Assembly: GCA_023807065.1 (NCBI GenBank)
Contig: JAJJLU010000831.1
Span: forward strand, 1 to 17,348
Length of the DNA: 17,348 nt
Direction of reading: 5' to 3'
Source of the DNA: Isotricha intestinalis
Taxonomy: Eukaryota; Ciliophora; Litostomatea; Vestibuliferida; Isotrichidae
A model generated the notes under the pieces. The model was not told the origin of the DNA. It did no database searches and worked only from the letters and a program-made list of their open reading frames with translations. Below are positions 9,365 to 17,348 of this stretch, piece after piece (position 1 is the stretch's first letter; each line of letters opens with the position of its first letter). A program made the translations under genes and the position numbers.

Positions 9365-11776
9365 TTCATTATTATTATTTTCATTATTGTTATTATTATT
9401 ATTATTATTATTAATATTATTATTATTTATATTTGTATATGCTTTACTTGCCAAAGTAATATTTTGAGAAGGATTTGAAGCATAATTGACTATATCATTA
9501 TTCATTGTTGAATTTGTTTTATATGAATTTTTAGTTAAATGTTTTTCTAATTGATTCTGAGGAATCATAATTTGATTATTAATAACAGGAGAAATTAACA
9601 TTTGTTTATTTGGAAATCCAGTTAAGATTAATTCACTTTTTGTAGGAGGAGCTTCAATAATTTTATTGTTTGGTAAATATATTTTATTATTTATTTCTAA
9701 TTTTAAAGGAACTTGATATGGATTCATTAATGGAATTTCATTATTAATATTTGAATTTGGTATATTTACTATTTCTATTTTTTTTATTTTCCCTTTTTTT
9801 GATGAGGATGAATTTAATAAATTATTATCATTATTTATATTGTTATTTAAATTATTATCATTTATATTTTTTTCACTTTTTATTGATGATTGACTTATAT
9901 AATTATTTGAATCATTTAATTTTTTATTGTCTTTTAGTAATTTCTCTTTTTCTTCTTTTTCTCTTATTTCTCTTTTTATTTCTTTTAAATTTATTTTTAT
10001 TTTTTCATTATTTGATTCATTTATACTTGTTTTAAAATTCATGTTTGAATTTTTTAACATTGATTGTTCTTGTTCTAATTCATCAGTTGAATAAAATAAT
10101 CTTGATTCAACTGGAATATAATTTTCACTATTAATATTATTGTTTTCTATTTCAAAATCTTTACTTTCCAAATTATAATCTCTATTGCCTTTATTTTCTA
10201 AATAATTCAAATTTATATTTTGCTCTATTTCATTTTTTTTTCTTTGATTTTTATTAATTTTACTATTATTATTACTGCTAATATTACTAACATTATTATC
10301 AATAATATTAATTAAATCATTTTTATTTTTCTTTAGAACATTAGGAATATTTTTATTTAAATATTGATTATTATTATTGTTATTGTTAATATTATTATTA
10401 TTTTTATTAATAAATTTTTTGACAGCTCCATTTTCATTTTTTTTATCTTTTAAATCTGAACTTAATCTTCTTTTGTTTATATTATTATCAGATATATTTT
10501 TATTATTATTTATATCTTTTTTATTATCAGATATATTTTCTCTATAAGAATTATAAATTTTATTCTCTCTTTTAAAAACACCTTTATTATTATTATCATT
10601 CAAAAATTGATTTAAGAAAACGTTGTCATCGATTCCTTTGGCTTCATTAATTAATTTTTCAATATCATTATTATTAATTGCACTTCTATTTTTTTTTTGG
10701 ACATTATTTTTACTCAAATCTTTCTTTTCTCTTTTAACATTCATAAAAATTTTATTGTTATTATTATTAGAACTAATACTATTACTATTACTATTAATAT
10801 TACTAATATTATAACTAATATTACTATTAACATTATTTTTATTACTATTAGCATTAATATTACTAAAATGAATTTGTTCTAAATTAATATTATCTAAATT
10901 ACTTAAAGAAATAACATTTTTTTTATTTCCTATATTTTGAGCTCTTTTACTTATTTGAGGAGTAAAAGCTTTATAACCAAATTCTTTAATATCTCTTTCT
11001 TTCTTTAATCTTTCAATTCTTGTAACTTCTTCTAAATGTCTTCTTCTCATATAAGGATCCATTGAAGTCATACTATCAAAATTTTTATCCATTTTTTTTC
11101 TTCTATTTGCAATTTCTAATAAATCTCTTGTTTTTAATCCTTTATCATTTTTATTTATAGGATAAATATTATTATAAATATTATTATTAGGATTAATTTC
11201 AATTAAATTATCTTTCCCATTATTAATACTTAAAGAAATAGAATTTAATTCATTATTATTTAATAAATTATTATTATTATTTTTAACATTATTTAATGTA
11301 TTATTATCACAAATATCTAAAATTTCCTTAATATAACTTTTACTTTCATCATCAGGTTTAATATTACTATTTAAATGATGAATTCCAGTTAAATTATTAT
11401 CATTTTCATTATCATAAATAATATCATTACTATTTATTCCTTTTAATCTAAGTAAAGTATTAATAAAATCAATTTGTTCGTTTTTATTTACATTCATTAA
11501 ATATTTTATTCTTTCATCATGATTAATATTATCAACAAAATTTTCTTTAAGTTGATTATTTATAATAACATCATCTCCTAATTCAACTTGTAATAAATTA
11601 TGTAAATTATCATTGTATTCATCATTTCCTCCTGTTAATGTTGTTGAATTTCTTATTTGATTTATTGGCTCTTCTTTTGGTTCTTGAAATTTTATTATAT
11701 TTTTTTCTTTTAATTCTCTCTTTTCTTTTTTTTTTTGATTCACTTTATACTTTTTATTTGATAAGTTTTCTGTCAT
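7193..11776 (-). CDS. Very long asparagine-rich low-complexity protein
   Basis: A 1527-residue intronless frame with no family I recognise. Most of it is Asn-rich disordered sequence with many poly-Asn runs (densest at about residues 782-816) and an acidic block (DDDEEEEEE) encoded near 8358-8388. Three less biased islands stand out. Residues 213-285 are basic and helical and end in EFGYKAFTPQISKRAQ, reminiscent of F-x-P-x-I motifs seen in many protist cytoskeleton-associated proteins. Residues about 680-765 contain LPNNKIIEAPPTKSELILTG. Residues about 1445-1527 form a charged coiled-coil tail. There is no signal peptide or membrane segment. The length and unbroken frame in DNA this AT-rich show selection for coding. 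Poly-Asn expansion resembles that in Dictyostelium and Plasmodium. The ATG lies 82 bases downstream of the previous gene's stop on the same strand. Confidence 0.8.
9312..9430. repeat. ATT/AAT trinucleotide microsatellite inside the Asn-rich gene
   Basis: Long runs of ATT on the + strand (AAT on the coding strand), interrupted by a few TTC and GTT triplets, encode poly-Asn with scattered Glu. All interruptions keep the reading frame. Pure runs of this kind expand and contract by replication slippage, so the length is likely to vary between copies of the amplified macronuclear chromosome or between strains. Confidence 0.85.
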
Positions 11777-11858
11777 TTTTTAAATTAAATAATTGTTTTT
11801 TATATTTCTTATATATTTAATTTTTAATAATCAAAAATTTATATTAAATTATTTTATT

Positions 11859-13508
11859 TTATACAAAAGATTTTTGCTTTGAATCAATTAATTTTATTGT
11901 TTGTTCTGATAAATTGGAAATTTCTTTATTTTGATTATATGTTAAATTTGACAATGTTTCTTTTACAATATTTGAAAAAAAGAAGAATTCATCATTTCTA
12001 AATATTAACATATAAATTCCTTTTAAACAAATTGTTACATATTCATTTTTATTTGATTTATAAATTCCTTCATAGAAAAAATCCATTACTTTTAAATTTT
12101 GAATAATATAATTGAAATCTTCTAATGAACATTTACTTATTATATTATAAAATAGAGTACAAGTTTCATAATATATTTTATTACTTTTTCGATAATCAAT
12201 TATTTTTAAAATTAAATTTAATATATTTGAACTAATCAAAGAATGAATTTGATTTAAAGAACTTGCTCCAATATTAGATAAGCAATAAATACATAAATAT
12301 ATTATTTTTTCATTATCTTTATATTCATTATTATCACAATTTTCTAAAATTGAAGAAATTATTTTTATAATATTATTATCAATAAAATAATCAGAAATTT
12401 GTTCTATACTTAGTAAATTTATCATTATTTGTAATATAAAAAATAATTTATTATTTTGGAAACTTATTATTTTCATTTGATTATATATAATACTTCCTAA
12501 ACCACAAGAAACTATTATTTTAGAAATATTATCATCAATTGATAATTTAGATAAAATTTCATATATCATTAAATTTATTTTTTCATTCAAATTTTTTTCA
12601 ATAATTTCATAAAAAATTAATATAAGTTCTTTAAAATTTCTATAAAAATCAGCATTAATTGCGAAAATAAATTTACCTAAAATTTCTAAAATTTCAATTA
12701 AATAATTAATATTATCATAAAGGAAGTTTTTATTCGAAATAATAAATTCCTTTATTCTAATTTGAAAAGGAGAATTAGAAATAATTGTTTCAGTTTGATT
12801 AGGATAATCACTTATAATATTATATATAATCATAAATATTTCAATTACAATATCTCTATTTTCAATTAAAGTAAGTTTATATAAATTTTTTATATATCTC
12901 ATATCATCAATAAAAAAAAAATTAAATTCCTTTGATAAATTTGTATATAAAATTAAAATTTTTAATATCGTATGTTTCACACATAATTCACTTGTGATAA
13001 ATAATTCATATAAAAGTTTATTAAATATTTTCTTTTCTATAATTAATTTTAAATTATTTGAATAAGCATTTAATAAAATATATAAATTTTTTAAACAAAA
13101 TTTAATATAATCATTTGTTTCATTATTTTTTTTACAATTATTAAAAAATAAAAAATCAGTTTGAAAGATTTCAATTTTATTATAATTAATTATTGAATTT
13201 ACAATAAAATTATATTTTTCATCAATATTATCTAAATTATTAAATTGTTCAATATTATCTTTATACAAATTTAAATTTAATAAATCTATATTTATTTCTA
13301 ATTCAGAATTTTTTATATTTCTAGGATTATGGCGCTTTTGCATTAATATTTTAAGTAATTTATTCTTCCTTAAATTTAATGAATATTCTAATCTTGATTC
13401 ATTTATTTTACAATCATTATTTCCTAATTTATCAAAATTATTATTTAAAAATATAAATTTACCTATTTTTTTATATTGACTTAATCTCATATTTATTTTA
13501 TCATCCAT
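11859..13508 (-). CDS. Divergent importin-alpha-like armadillo-repeat protein
   Basis: A 549-residue protein, close to the roughly 530 residues usual for importin-alpha. Residues 39-62 (RLEYSLNLRKNKLLKILMQK and RHNP) match the end of an importin-beta-binding (IBB) domain, whose pattern is R-I-E...LRK.K....L.KRRN. The rest is helical and fits tandem ARM repeats. The clearest is near the C-terminus, where CLSNIGASSLNQIHSLI corresponds to the importin-alpha pattern CW.LSNI.AG....I..VI. At the position of the conserved NLS-binding Trp it has Tyr, and in the next repeat (ETCTLFYNIIS) the Trp position appears to be Thr, while the Asn is kept. The expected role is binding cargo and importin-beta for nuclear import, but cargo recognition may have changed or been lost. 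It could also be an ARM adaptor derived from importin-alpha. The gene is tandem with the downstream Asn-rich gene and ends at TAA. Confidence 0.72.
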   Translation of the reverse strand: MDDKINMRLSQYKKIGKFIFLNNNFDKLGNNDCKINESRLEYSLNLRKNKLLKILMQKRHNPRNIKNSELEINIDLLNLNLYKDNIEQFNNLDNIDEKYNFIVNSIINYNKIEIFQTDFLFFNNCKKNNETNDYIKFCLKNLYILLNAYSNNLKLIIEKKIFNKLLYELFITSELCVKHTILKILILYTNLSKEFNFFFIDDMRYIKNLYKLTLIENRDIVIEIFMIIYNIISDYPNQTETIISNSPFQIRIKEFIISNKNFLYDNINYLIEILEILGKFIFAINADFYRNFKELILIFYEIIEKNLNEKINLMIYEILSKLSIDDNISKIIVSCGLGSIIYNQMKIISFQNNKLFFILQIMINLLSIEQISDYFIDNNIIKIISSILENCDNNEYKDNEKIIYLCIYCLSNIGASSLNQIHSLISSNILNLILKIIDYRKSNKIYYETCTLFYNIISKCSLEDFNYIIQNLKVMDFFYEGIYKSNKNEYVTICLKGIYMLIFRNDEFFFFSNIVKETLSNLTYNQNKEISNLSEQTIKLIDSKQKSFV

Positions 13509-13616
13509 TTATTTTATTTAATAACTATTTTAATTTATATTTTTCTATTAATTTATAAAATAAAATTTTAATTTTTAAAGTAATTTTTTTTATTTGTTTA
13601 AATTGTATTTTGATTT

Positions 13617-13727
13617 TTAGTTCAATTGAATTAAATTATTAATTTCTTCTTCATTTATTTCTTTTAATATTTGATTACTTGAATTACTTTTAAATGATGA
13701 ATAATTATTTTTCCTTTCTGTTATTTT
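13617..13727 (-). other. In-frame coding-like extension beyond the TGA of the TBC gene
   Basis: After the TGA at 13728-13730 the same frame stays open for 36 codons to a TAA at 13617-13619. Its translation begins KITERKNNYSSF and includes the run LKEINEEEINNLIQLN. Its composition looks like the neighbouring coding sequence rather than the almost pure A/T spacers. No GT lies close enough upstream for an intron of the 24-28 nt size seen in this gene to remove the TGA. Possible explanations are stop-codon readthrough, TGA read as an amino acid here, a recent TGG-to-TGA change, a base error, or chance. Confidence 0.35.
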
Positions 13728-15142
13728 TCATTTTATATTATCTTCTATAATTGAATTGTTTTTTTCATTTATTAAATCTCTTATTGAATGTAATTCACTA
13801 TTGCAAATATGTTTATGTCTTTCTATTAATATTGTATTGTATATTTCTTCTTTTTGATTTTCTTCATTTGTATTATTATAATAATTTATTGTATTAAAAT
13901 AATAATTATTTTTAATAATTGGAGGAATTAAAGTTTTATAAACAATAAATTCAAAAATTTGATTTTTAAAATTTTTATTTTTAATACAAATAGGCCAATC
14001 TAAATCACATTTAGTAATTAAATCTTCACTTTCATTATGATTTTGATAAGTTTCTTTTTTAGAAATATTATTTAAAGTTTGTTTGAATAATTCTCTTCTT
14101 TTACTTTTAATATAAAAATGATTAAAAGAATATTTTTTAATAGAAAGAAAATAAATTAATTTTGCACTATTATCATATTTAGGAACAACATTGGAAAAAA
14201 AATTTTGAAATAATTCAAATTTTTTAACACTAAAAATATCTTTAGAAATTATTTTGATTAAAGCATAAGATGCTTTAAATAAAATAATATAACCTTCTAA
14301 TAAGAATAAATCCCAAATAATTAATTGAAATTTTTCACTAATATTATTAGTAAATAAACTAATCATCCAATTATTAATTAAACTATTAATAAAAGAAGAA
14401 GCTTTCATATTTTTTAAATAAAAGAAAAGTTCTTTAAAATTTTCATTTAAAATATCCATAATAATATTTGTATCAATGATTAATCCTGTTAATTGATTAT
14501 AATAATTTAAAGGAAGATAATTATCAATTATTTCTGTAAAAATCCAAAATGTTTCTTCCTAAAATTTATAATTTAATATTTACTTCATTTTCACAAACTT
14601 TTAAAATTTTTCCCACTATTAAATTAAAACCTTGACAATAACCAATTGAAGAGTTTCTTCTTGAAAAAGCTAACAAAATATTTTTTAATTTTTTTATATT
14701 TTCTTCTTCTTGAAAAAAAGGATCTTTTGGAAATGTTCTTTTTAAATCTAAATTTATTTGTTTTTCATATAAATTTGGAATGTAATCTGGAAAATTTTCA
14801 GTTAAATTTTTATAATAATTCTTATTATTTAATAAATCTCTTTTTGCTCCACTTACAATTAACCACATCTAAAATTTTTTTTATTTTTTTAATTACTTGT
14901 TTTCTTAAATTTAAAGGAATTTCTGTTAATAAAAGGTTTTTTAATAAAGATTTTTCTTTTAAATCAAATTGAATTTTCTCATCTGAAAATAACTATTTGA
15001 ATAAAAAAAATTTTACTTTATTTTTTTCAATTTCCCAATCAAATTTTTTAAAATTATATTGTTCAGATGGATATATTAACTTTAATAAAGTAAACAAATC
15101 AGTATTTTTTAATTGATTATTTTCAATATTATTTTCAATCAT
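13728..15142 (-). CDS. TBC-domain Rab GTPase-activating protein (four exons)
   Basis: I assembled this from four exons on the - strand: 15142-15017, 14992-14897, 14868-14584 and 14558-13728, giving 445 residues. All three introns fall between codons. The spliced protein joins IPLNLRKQ to MWLIVSGA, the typical entry into a TBC domain (LR..VW...SGA). Catalytic fingers are intact: the Arg finger R118 in INLDLKR (IxxDxxR) and the Gln finger Q153 in GYCQG. The third junction joins CENE to EETFWIFTEIIDNYLP, a well-known TBC segment. TBC proteins speed GTP hydrolysis on Rab GTPases and so control vesicle traffic; the Rab partner cannot be told. The C-terminal part after about residue 330 is low-complexity. 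Exon 4 ends at TGA, with an open extension beyond it. It is transcribed divergently from the phosphatase gene. ATG 15140-15142 follows an A-rich leader. Without splicing this would look like two separate short genes. Confidence 0.85.
14559..14583 (-). other. Intron 3 of the TBC gene (25 nt)
   Basis: On the - strand it starts GTAAATATT and ends ATTTTAG. Removal joins CENE to EETFWIFTEII in phase 0, restoring the TBC domain. Read through, it leads to a stop within a few codons. Confidence 0.85.
14869..14896 (-). other. Intron 2 of the TBC gene (28 nt)
   Basis: It starts GTAATT and ends ATTTTAG on the - strand and is otherwise almost pure A/T. Removal joins LNLRKQ to MWLIVSGA in phase 0, giving the expected TBC entry sequence. 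An in-frame TAA in the unspliced reading truncates the product. Confidence 0.82.
14993..15016 (-). other. Intron 1 of the TBC gene (24 nt)
   Basis: It starts GTAAAA, contains a T8 run, and ends CAAATAG on the - strand. Its terminal TAG is itself an in-frame stop if not spliced. Removal joins WEIEKNK to LFSDEKIQFD in phase 0. Confidence 0.78.
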
Positions 15143-15218
15143 TTAATTTAAATAAATAATCTTTGAAGGAGGAAAACTTATTTAAAAAATAAAATAAAAA
15201 AATAATGAGTATATTAAA
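15143..15218. promoter_or_regulatory. 76-base bidirectional promoter with overlapping upstream ATG
   Basis: This short spacer separates the divergent start codons of the TBC gene and the phosphatase gene and must drive both. It is A/T except for a purine patch, gaaggaggaaaac, at about 15165-15177. An ATG at 15205-15207 opens a 9-codon frame that overlaps the phosphatase ATG (15219) in another frame; it would act as an upstream ORF only if transcription begins before it, which cannot be seen. An in-frame TAA at 15195-15197 rules out a more upstream phosphatase start. Confidence 0.5.
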
Positions 15219-17069
15219 ATGTCAATTCCATTAAAAAAAGAAAAAGATTTACTTTCAAATAAAAATATAAGTGCTTCAAATATATTAACAAAAAGAGAAA
15301 ATTTATCAAATGATAAAAAAAGAAATATAATAGATTCAATAAAAGAAATACCAATAAATACAAGTAGTTTAAATATTTCAAAGAATTTATTTAAAACTTT
15401 CAAAATTAAATTAGATAAAAAAATGATTCATTCAACTTCAAATCCTTCTATTTCTTCAAATTCTAATTCATTAAAATTTCCTTTAAAAGAAGTTTCAGAA
15501 TCAAATAAAAGTAATAAAACAAAAATTAATAATATTCAATATAATAAATCTGTTAATTTTTTAAATTCACTTTTTGATCAAATTCAAAAATTATATTTAC
15601 AAAATAATTTTTGTTGTAATGAATGTATTTCTTGGATTGAAAATTTTCAAAAACTAAATGAAGAAATATTAGAAATTAATAAACAAAATGAATTTTTAGA
15701 TTTAATAAAAAATACTTTGATAATAATGTTATTTACAATGATAATGGTTTATGATATGAATAATCAAAATAAACAAAAATTATTTATTGATGATATGAAA
15801 AAAATAATGAATATTCATAGTTTAATGAGTGAAAGTATTTTTTCAAATTCTTTTAATAATCCTAATATTAATCATAAGGATGAATCTGAAATTTTAATGT
15901 TATCTATTAAAGATATTCTTAATAGATTAAAAAAAATTATTAATCAATATTCAAAAATTAATGATAAAATTGCTCAGAATTTAAATAATATTTTTAAACA
16001 AATAAAAAATGTAAATTTTAATGATTTAATGAATTTTTTCAATGAAAAAATTAAAAATCCAAATCATGAAAAAATTCCTGAAAAAAAAAATAAAAATAAC
16101 ATAAATATTTATGAACATAATAATATAAATAAAAATTTAAAATCAATAAACACATATATAGATGAAGCAAATAATTATTATTATATGAGAAATCCATTAA
16201 ATATAGAAACTCAAAATAAAAAAGTACCATATTCACAATATACAAATAGAACAACAAATTCAAAACCAACATTTTATGTTCCTCAAAAGAATCCTTCTTA
16301 TAAAAAAGATATGATTTTTAATAATAACGATGATAAAAAAAATAAATATAGTAATAATTATTTAATTCAAAATGATCCGAGATTTAATATCATAATTCAA
16401 GATGAAGATAAAACAATATTTTCAAGATATAAAAATTTAAAGAAAAAAACAGATCAAATAGAAAACAAATCATTGTCAATAAATAATATACCAAATATAA
16501 AAAACCCAAACTTAACAAATATAAATTATTTAATACCTTTTAAACCTATAAAACCTTATACTTTAGTTTTAGATTTAGATGAAACTTTAATTCATGTTCC
16601 AAAAGGAAAAAAATATTTTTATTCACAATCTCTTATTTTAAGACCTGGATTAATTGATTTTTTAAGAAATTTAAAAGAATTTTATGAATTAATTATTTTT
16701 ACAAGTAGTTTAAAAGAATATGCAGATAAAATTATTGATTTTATTGAAAAAGATGAAAAATATTTTTCCTATAGATTATATAGAGATAATGCTGTTATTA
16801 TAAATAATATGTATTATAAAGATTTAAATATTTTAGGAAGAGATTTAAAAAAAATTATCATTATTGATGATAAAAAACAACATATTTTACAAAATGAAAA
16901 TTGTATTATTATAAAACCTTTTATAAGTGAATCTGAAGATAATAATAATGATTTTATATTATTTGATTTAATATTAATTTTAATTAGAATTGCAAATGAA
17001 AAACCTGATGATATAAGAAAAAGTTTAAAAAATTATGGAAATGAAATCTATAATAAAATAAGTAATTAA
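15219..17069 (+). CDS. FCP1/SCP-type (NLI-interacting factor-like) protein phosphatase with long N-terminal extension
   Basis: A 616-residue protein. Residues about 447-612 are a HAD-type FCP1 homology domain: LVLDLDETLIH carries the DxDxT signature (Asp452 as nucleophile, Asp454 as acid/base, Thr456), followed by LRPGLIDFLRNL, LIIFTSSLKEYADKIID, and DLNILGRDLKKIIIIDD with the late acidic pair. This family dephosphorylates Ser/Thr, classically in the RNA polymerase II C-terminal domain, but also other nuclear and membrane substrates. The BRCT domain of true FCP1 is absent, so it is nearer to SCP/CTDSP-like enzymes. The first 440 residues are Ser/Asn/Lys-rich, with a helical block at about 108-245 that includes FCCNECISW and a hydrophobic helix (about 165-180) that is more likely buried than membrane-spanning. 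The extension may target or regulate the enzyme. It ends at TAA and converges on the gene at the window edge. Confidence 0.88.
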   Translation: MSIPLKKEKDLLSNKNISASNILTKRENLSNDKKRNIIDSIKEIPINTSSLNISKNLFKTFKIKLDKKMIHSTSNPSISSNSNSLKFPLKEVSESNKSNKTKINNIQYNKSVNFLNSLFDQIQKLYLQNNFCCNECISWIENFQKLNEEILEINKQNEFLDLIKNTLIIMLFTMIMVYDMNNQNKQKLFIDDMKKIMNIHSLMSESIFSNSFNNPNINHKDESEILMLSIKDILNRLKKIINQYSKINDKIAQNLNNIFKQIKNVNFNDLMNFFNEKIKNPNHEKIPEKKNKNNINIYEHNNINKNLKSINTYIDEANNYYYMRNPLNIETQNKKVPYSQYTNRTTNSKPTFYVPQKNPSYKKDMIFNNNDDKKNKYSNNYLIQNDPRFNIIIQDEDKTIFSRYKNLKKKTDQIENKSLSINNIPNIKNPNLTNINYLIPFKPIKPYTLVLDLDETLIHVPKGKKYFYSQSLILRPGLIDFLRNLKEFYELIIFTSSLKEYADKIIDFIEKDEKYFSYRLYRDNAVIINNMYYKDLNILGRDLKKIIIIDDKKQHILQNENCIIIKPFISESEDNNNDFILFDLILILIRIANEKPDDIRKSLKNYGNEIYNKISN

Positions 17070-17184
17070 TAATAAATAAATAATATATAATTTTTTTATT
17101 TGTATTCTAGGGGAAAATTAAAGTATGTAATATTATAAAAAAATGGCAAAAAAAAAATTTAAATTTTTTTAATTAAATAAATAA

Positions 17185-17348
17185 TTATAAATCACTTTTT
17201 TCATGATTTTTTTTTTCATCATCAACAACATTATCATTAATACTTTCAGTGGGAATATCATATCCTAAACTATCAAAAATCCATTTTTCAATTTTTTCAC
17301 TTTGAATATCTCCTTTATAAAAAATAGGTTTATCTTTTTTTCCATCAA
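17185..17348 (-). CDS. C-terminal fragment of a gene cut by the window edge (possibly thioredoxin-like)
   Basis: The last 53 codons plus the TAA of a - strand gene whose start lies beyond the window. The visible part reads DGKKDKPIFYKGDIQSEKIE and continues with a Trp, then an acidic tail ending HEKSDL. The pattern of a short strand, Y-x-G and an amphipathic helix ending in Trp resembles the end of a thioredoxin-like fold, as in protein disulphide isomerases, and the terminal KSDL loosely recalls KDEL-type ER retrieval signals. Both points are weak with so little sequence. It converges with the phosphatase gene across a 115-base spacer. Confidence 0.6.
   Translation of the reverse strand, partial: DGKKDKPIFYKGDIQSEKIEKWIFDSLGYDIPTESINDNVVDDEKKNHEKSDL

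Noticed and set aside
9312..9430. CRISPR-like or tandem mobile repeat array
   Set aside because: It is a simple trinucleotide run coding for Asn, without spacers or a repeat unit longer than three bases.
9751..10882. Several + strand frames within the Asn-rich gene that look like small membrane proteins
   Set aside because: They are antisense readings of AAT/AAA/GAA codons and have no starts or composition of their own.
14646..14972. A 108-codon + strand frame across exons 2-3 of the TBC gene
   Set aside because: The - strand has TBC catalytic motifs and matching splice junctions; the + frame crosses an intron and has only shadow composition.
16051..16272. A - strand 73-codon frame opposite the phosphatase N-terminal extension
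   Set aside because: It is antisense to a continuous coding frame that ends in a recognisable phosphatase domain.

Overview
This window looks like one end of a macronuclear (somatic) chromosome of a ciliate. It opens with 33 bases of a C-rich heptamer, CCCCAAT (G-rich strand ATTGGGG), which is a telomere-type repeat but not the hexamer of Tetrahymena/Paramecium or the octamer of spirotrichs. The first start codon lies only 112 bases inside. The DNA is extremely AT-rich, genes are packed on both strands with spacers of about 80-280 bases, and the only gene with clear introns has three of 24-28 nt, each GTA...TAG. All long reading frames use CAA for Gln and end at TAA or TGA, so TAA/TAG are not sense codons as in Tetrahymena, Paramecium or Oxytricha. 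A standard-code, very AT-rich ciliate with a CCCCAAT-type telomere best fits a litostome such as a rumen entodiniomorph. That placement is inference from memory and has not been checked.

Layout from the telomere inward: a calpain-like protease with C-terminal MORN repeats (+, 146-2521); a small secreted Cys-rich protein (+, 2794-3231); a coiled-coil protein (-, 3321-4187); a small double zinc-binding protein (+, 4464-4880); a compact BET-type bromodomain-NET protein (+, 5012-5731); a 1.46 kb stretch with no intact frame that holds a decayed gene (about 6017-7153); a 1527-residue Asn-rich protein (-, 7193-11776); a divergent importin-alpha-like protein (-, 11859-13508); a four-exon TBC-domain Rab GAP (-, 13728-15142); a FCP1/SCP-type phosphatase with a long N-terminal extension (+, 15219-17069); and the C-terminal end of a further gene cut by the window edge (-, 17185-17348).

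The genes are individually housekeeping or regulatory in character (proteolysis, chromatin reading, nuclear import, vesicle traffic, protein dephosphorylation). They are not arranged as a pathway, and I see no operon, CRISPR array, transposon or other multi-gene system. Every annotated start codon has A at the position just before it, and most have a run of A. The least ordinary items are the heptameric telomere, the decayed gene at 6.0-7.2 kb, an in-frame TGA followed by a coding-like extension in the TBC gene, the calpain-MORN fusion, and an importin-alpha relative that appears to have lost NLS-binding Trp residues.
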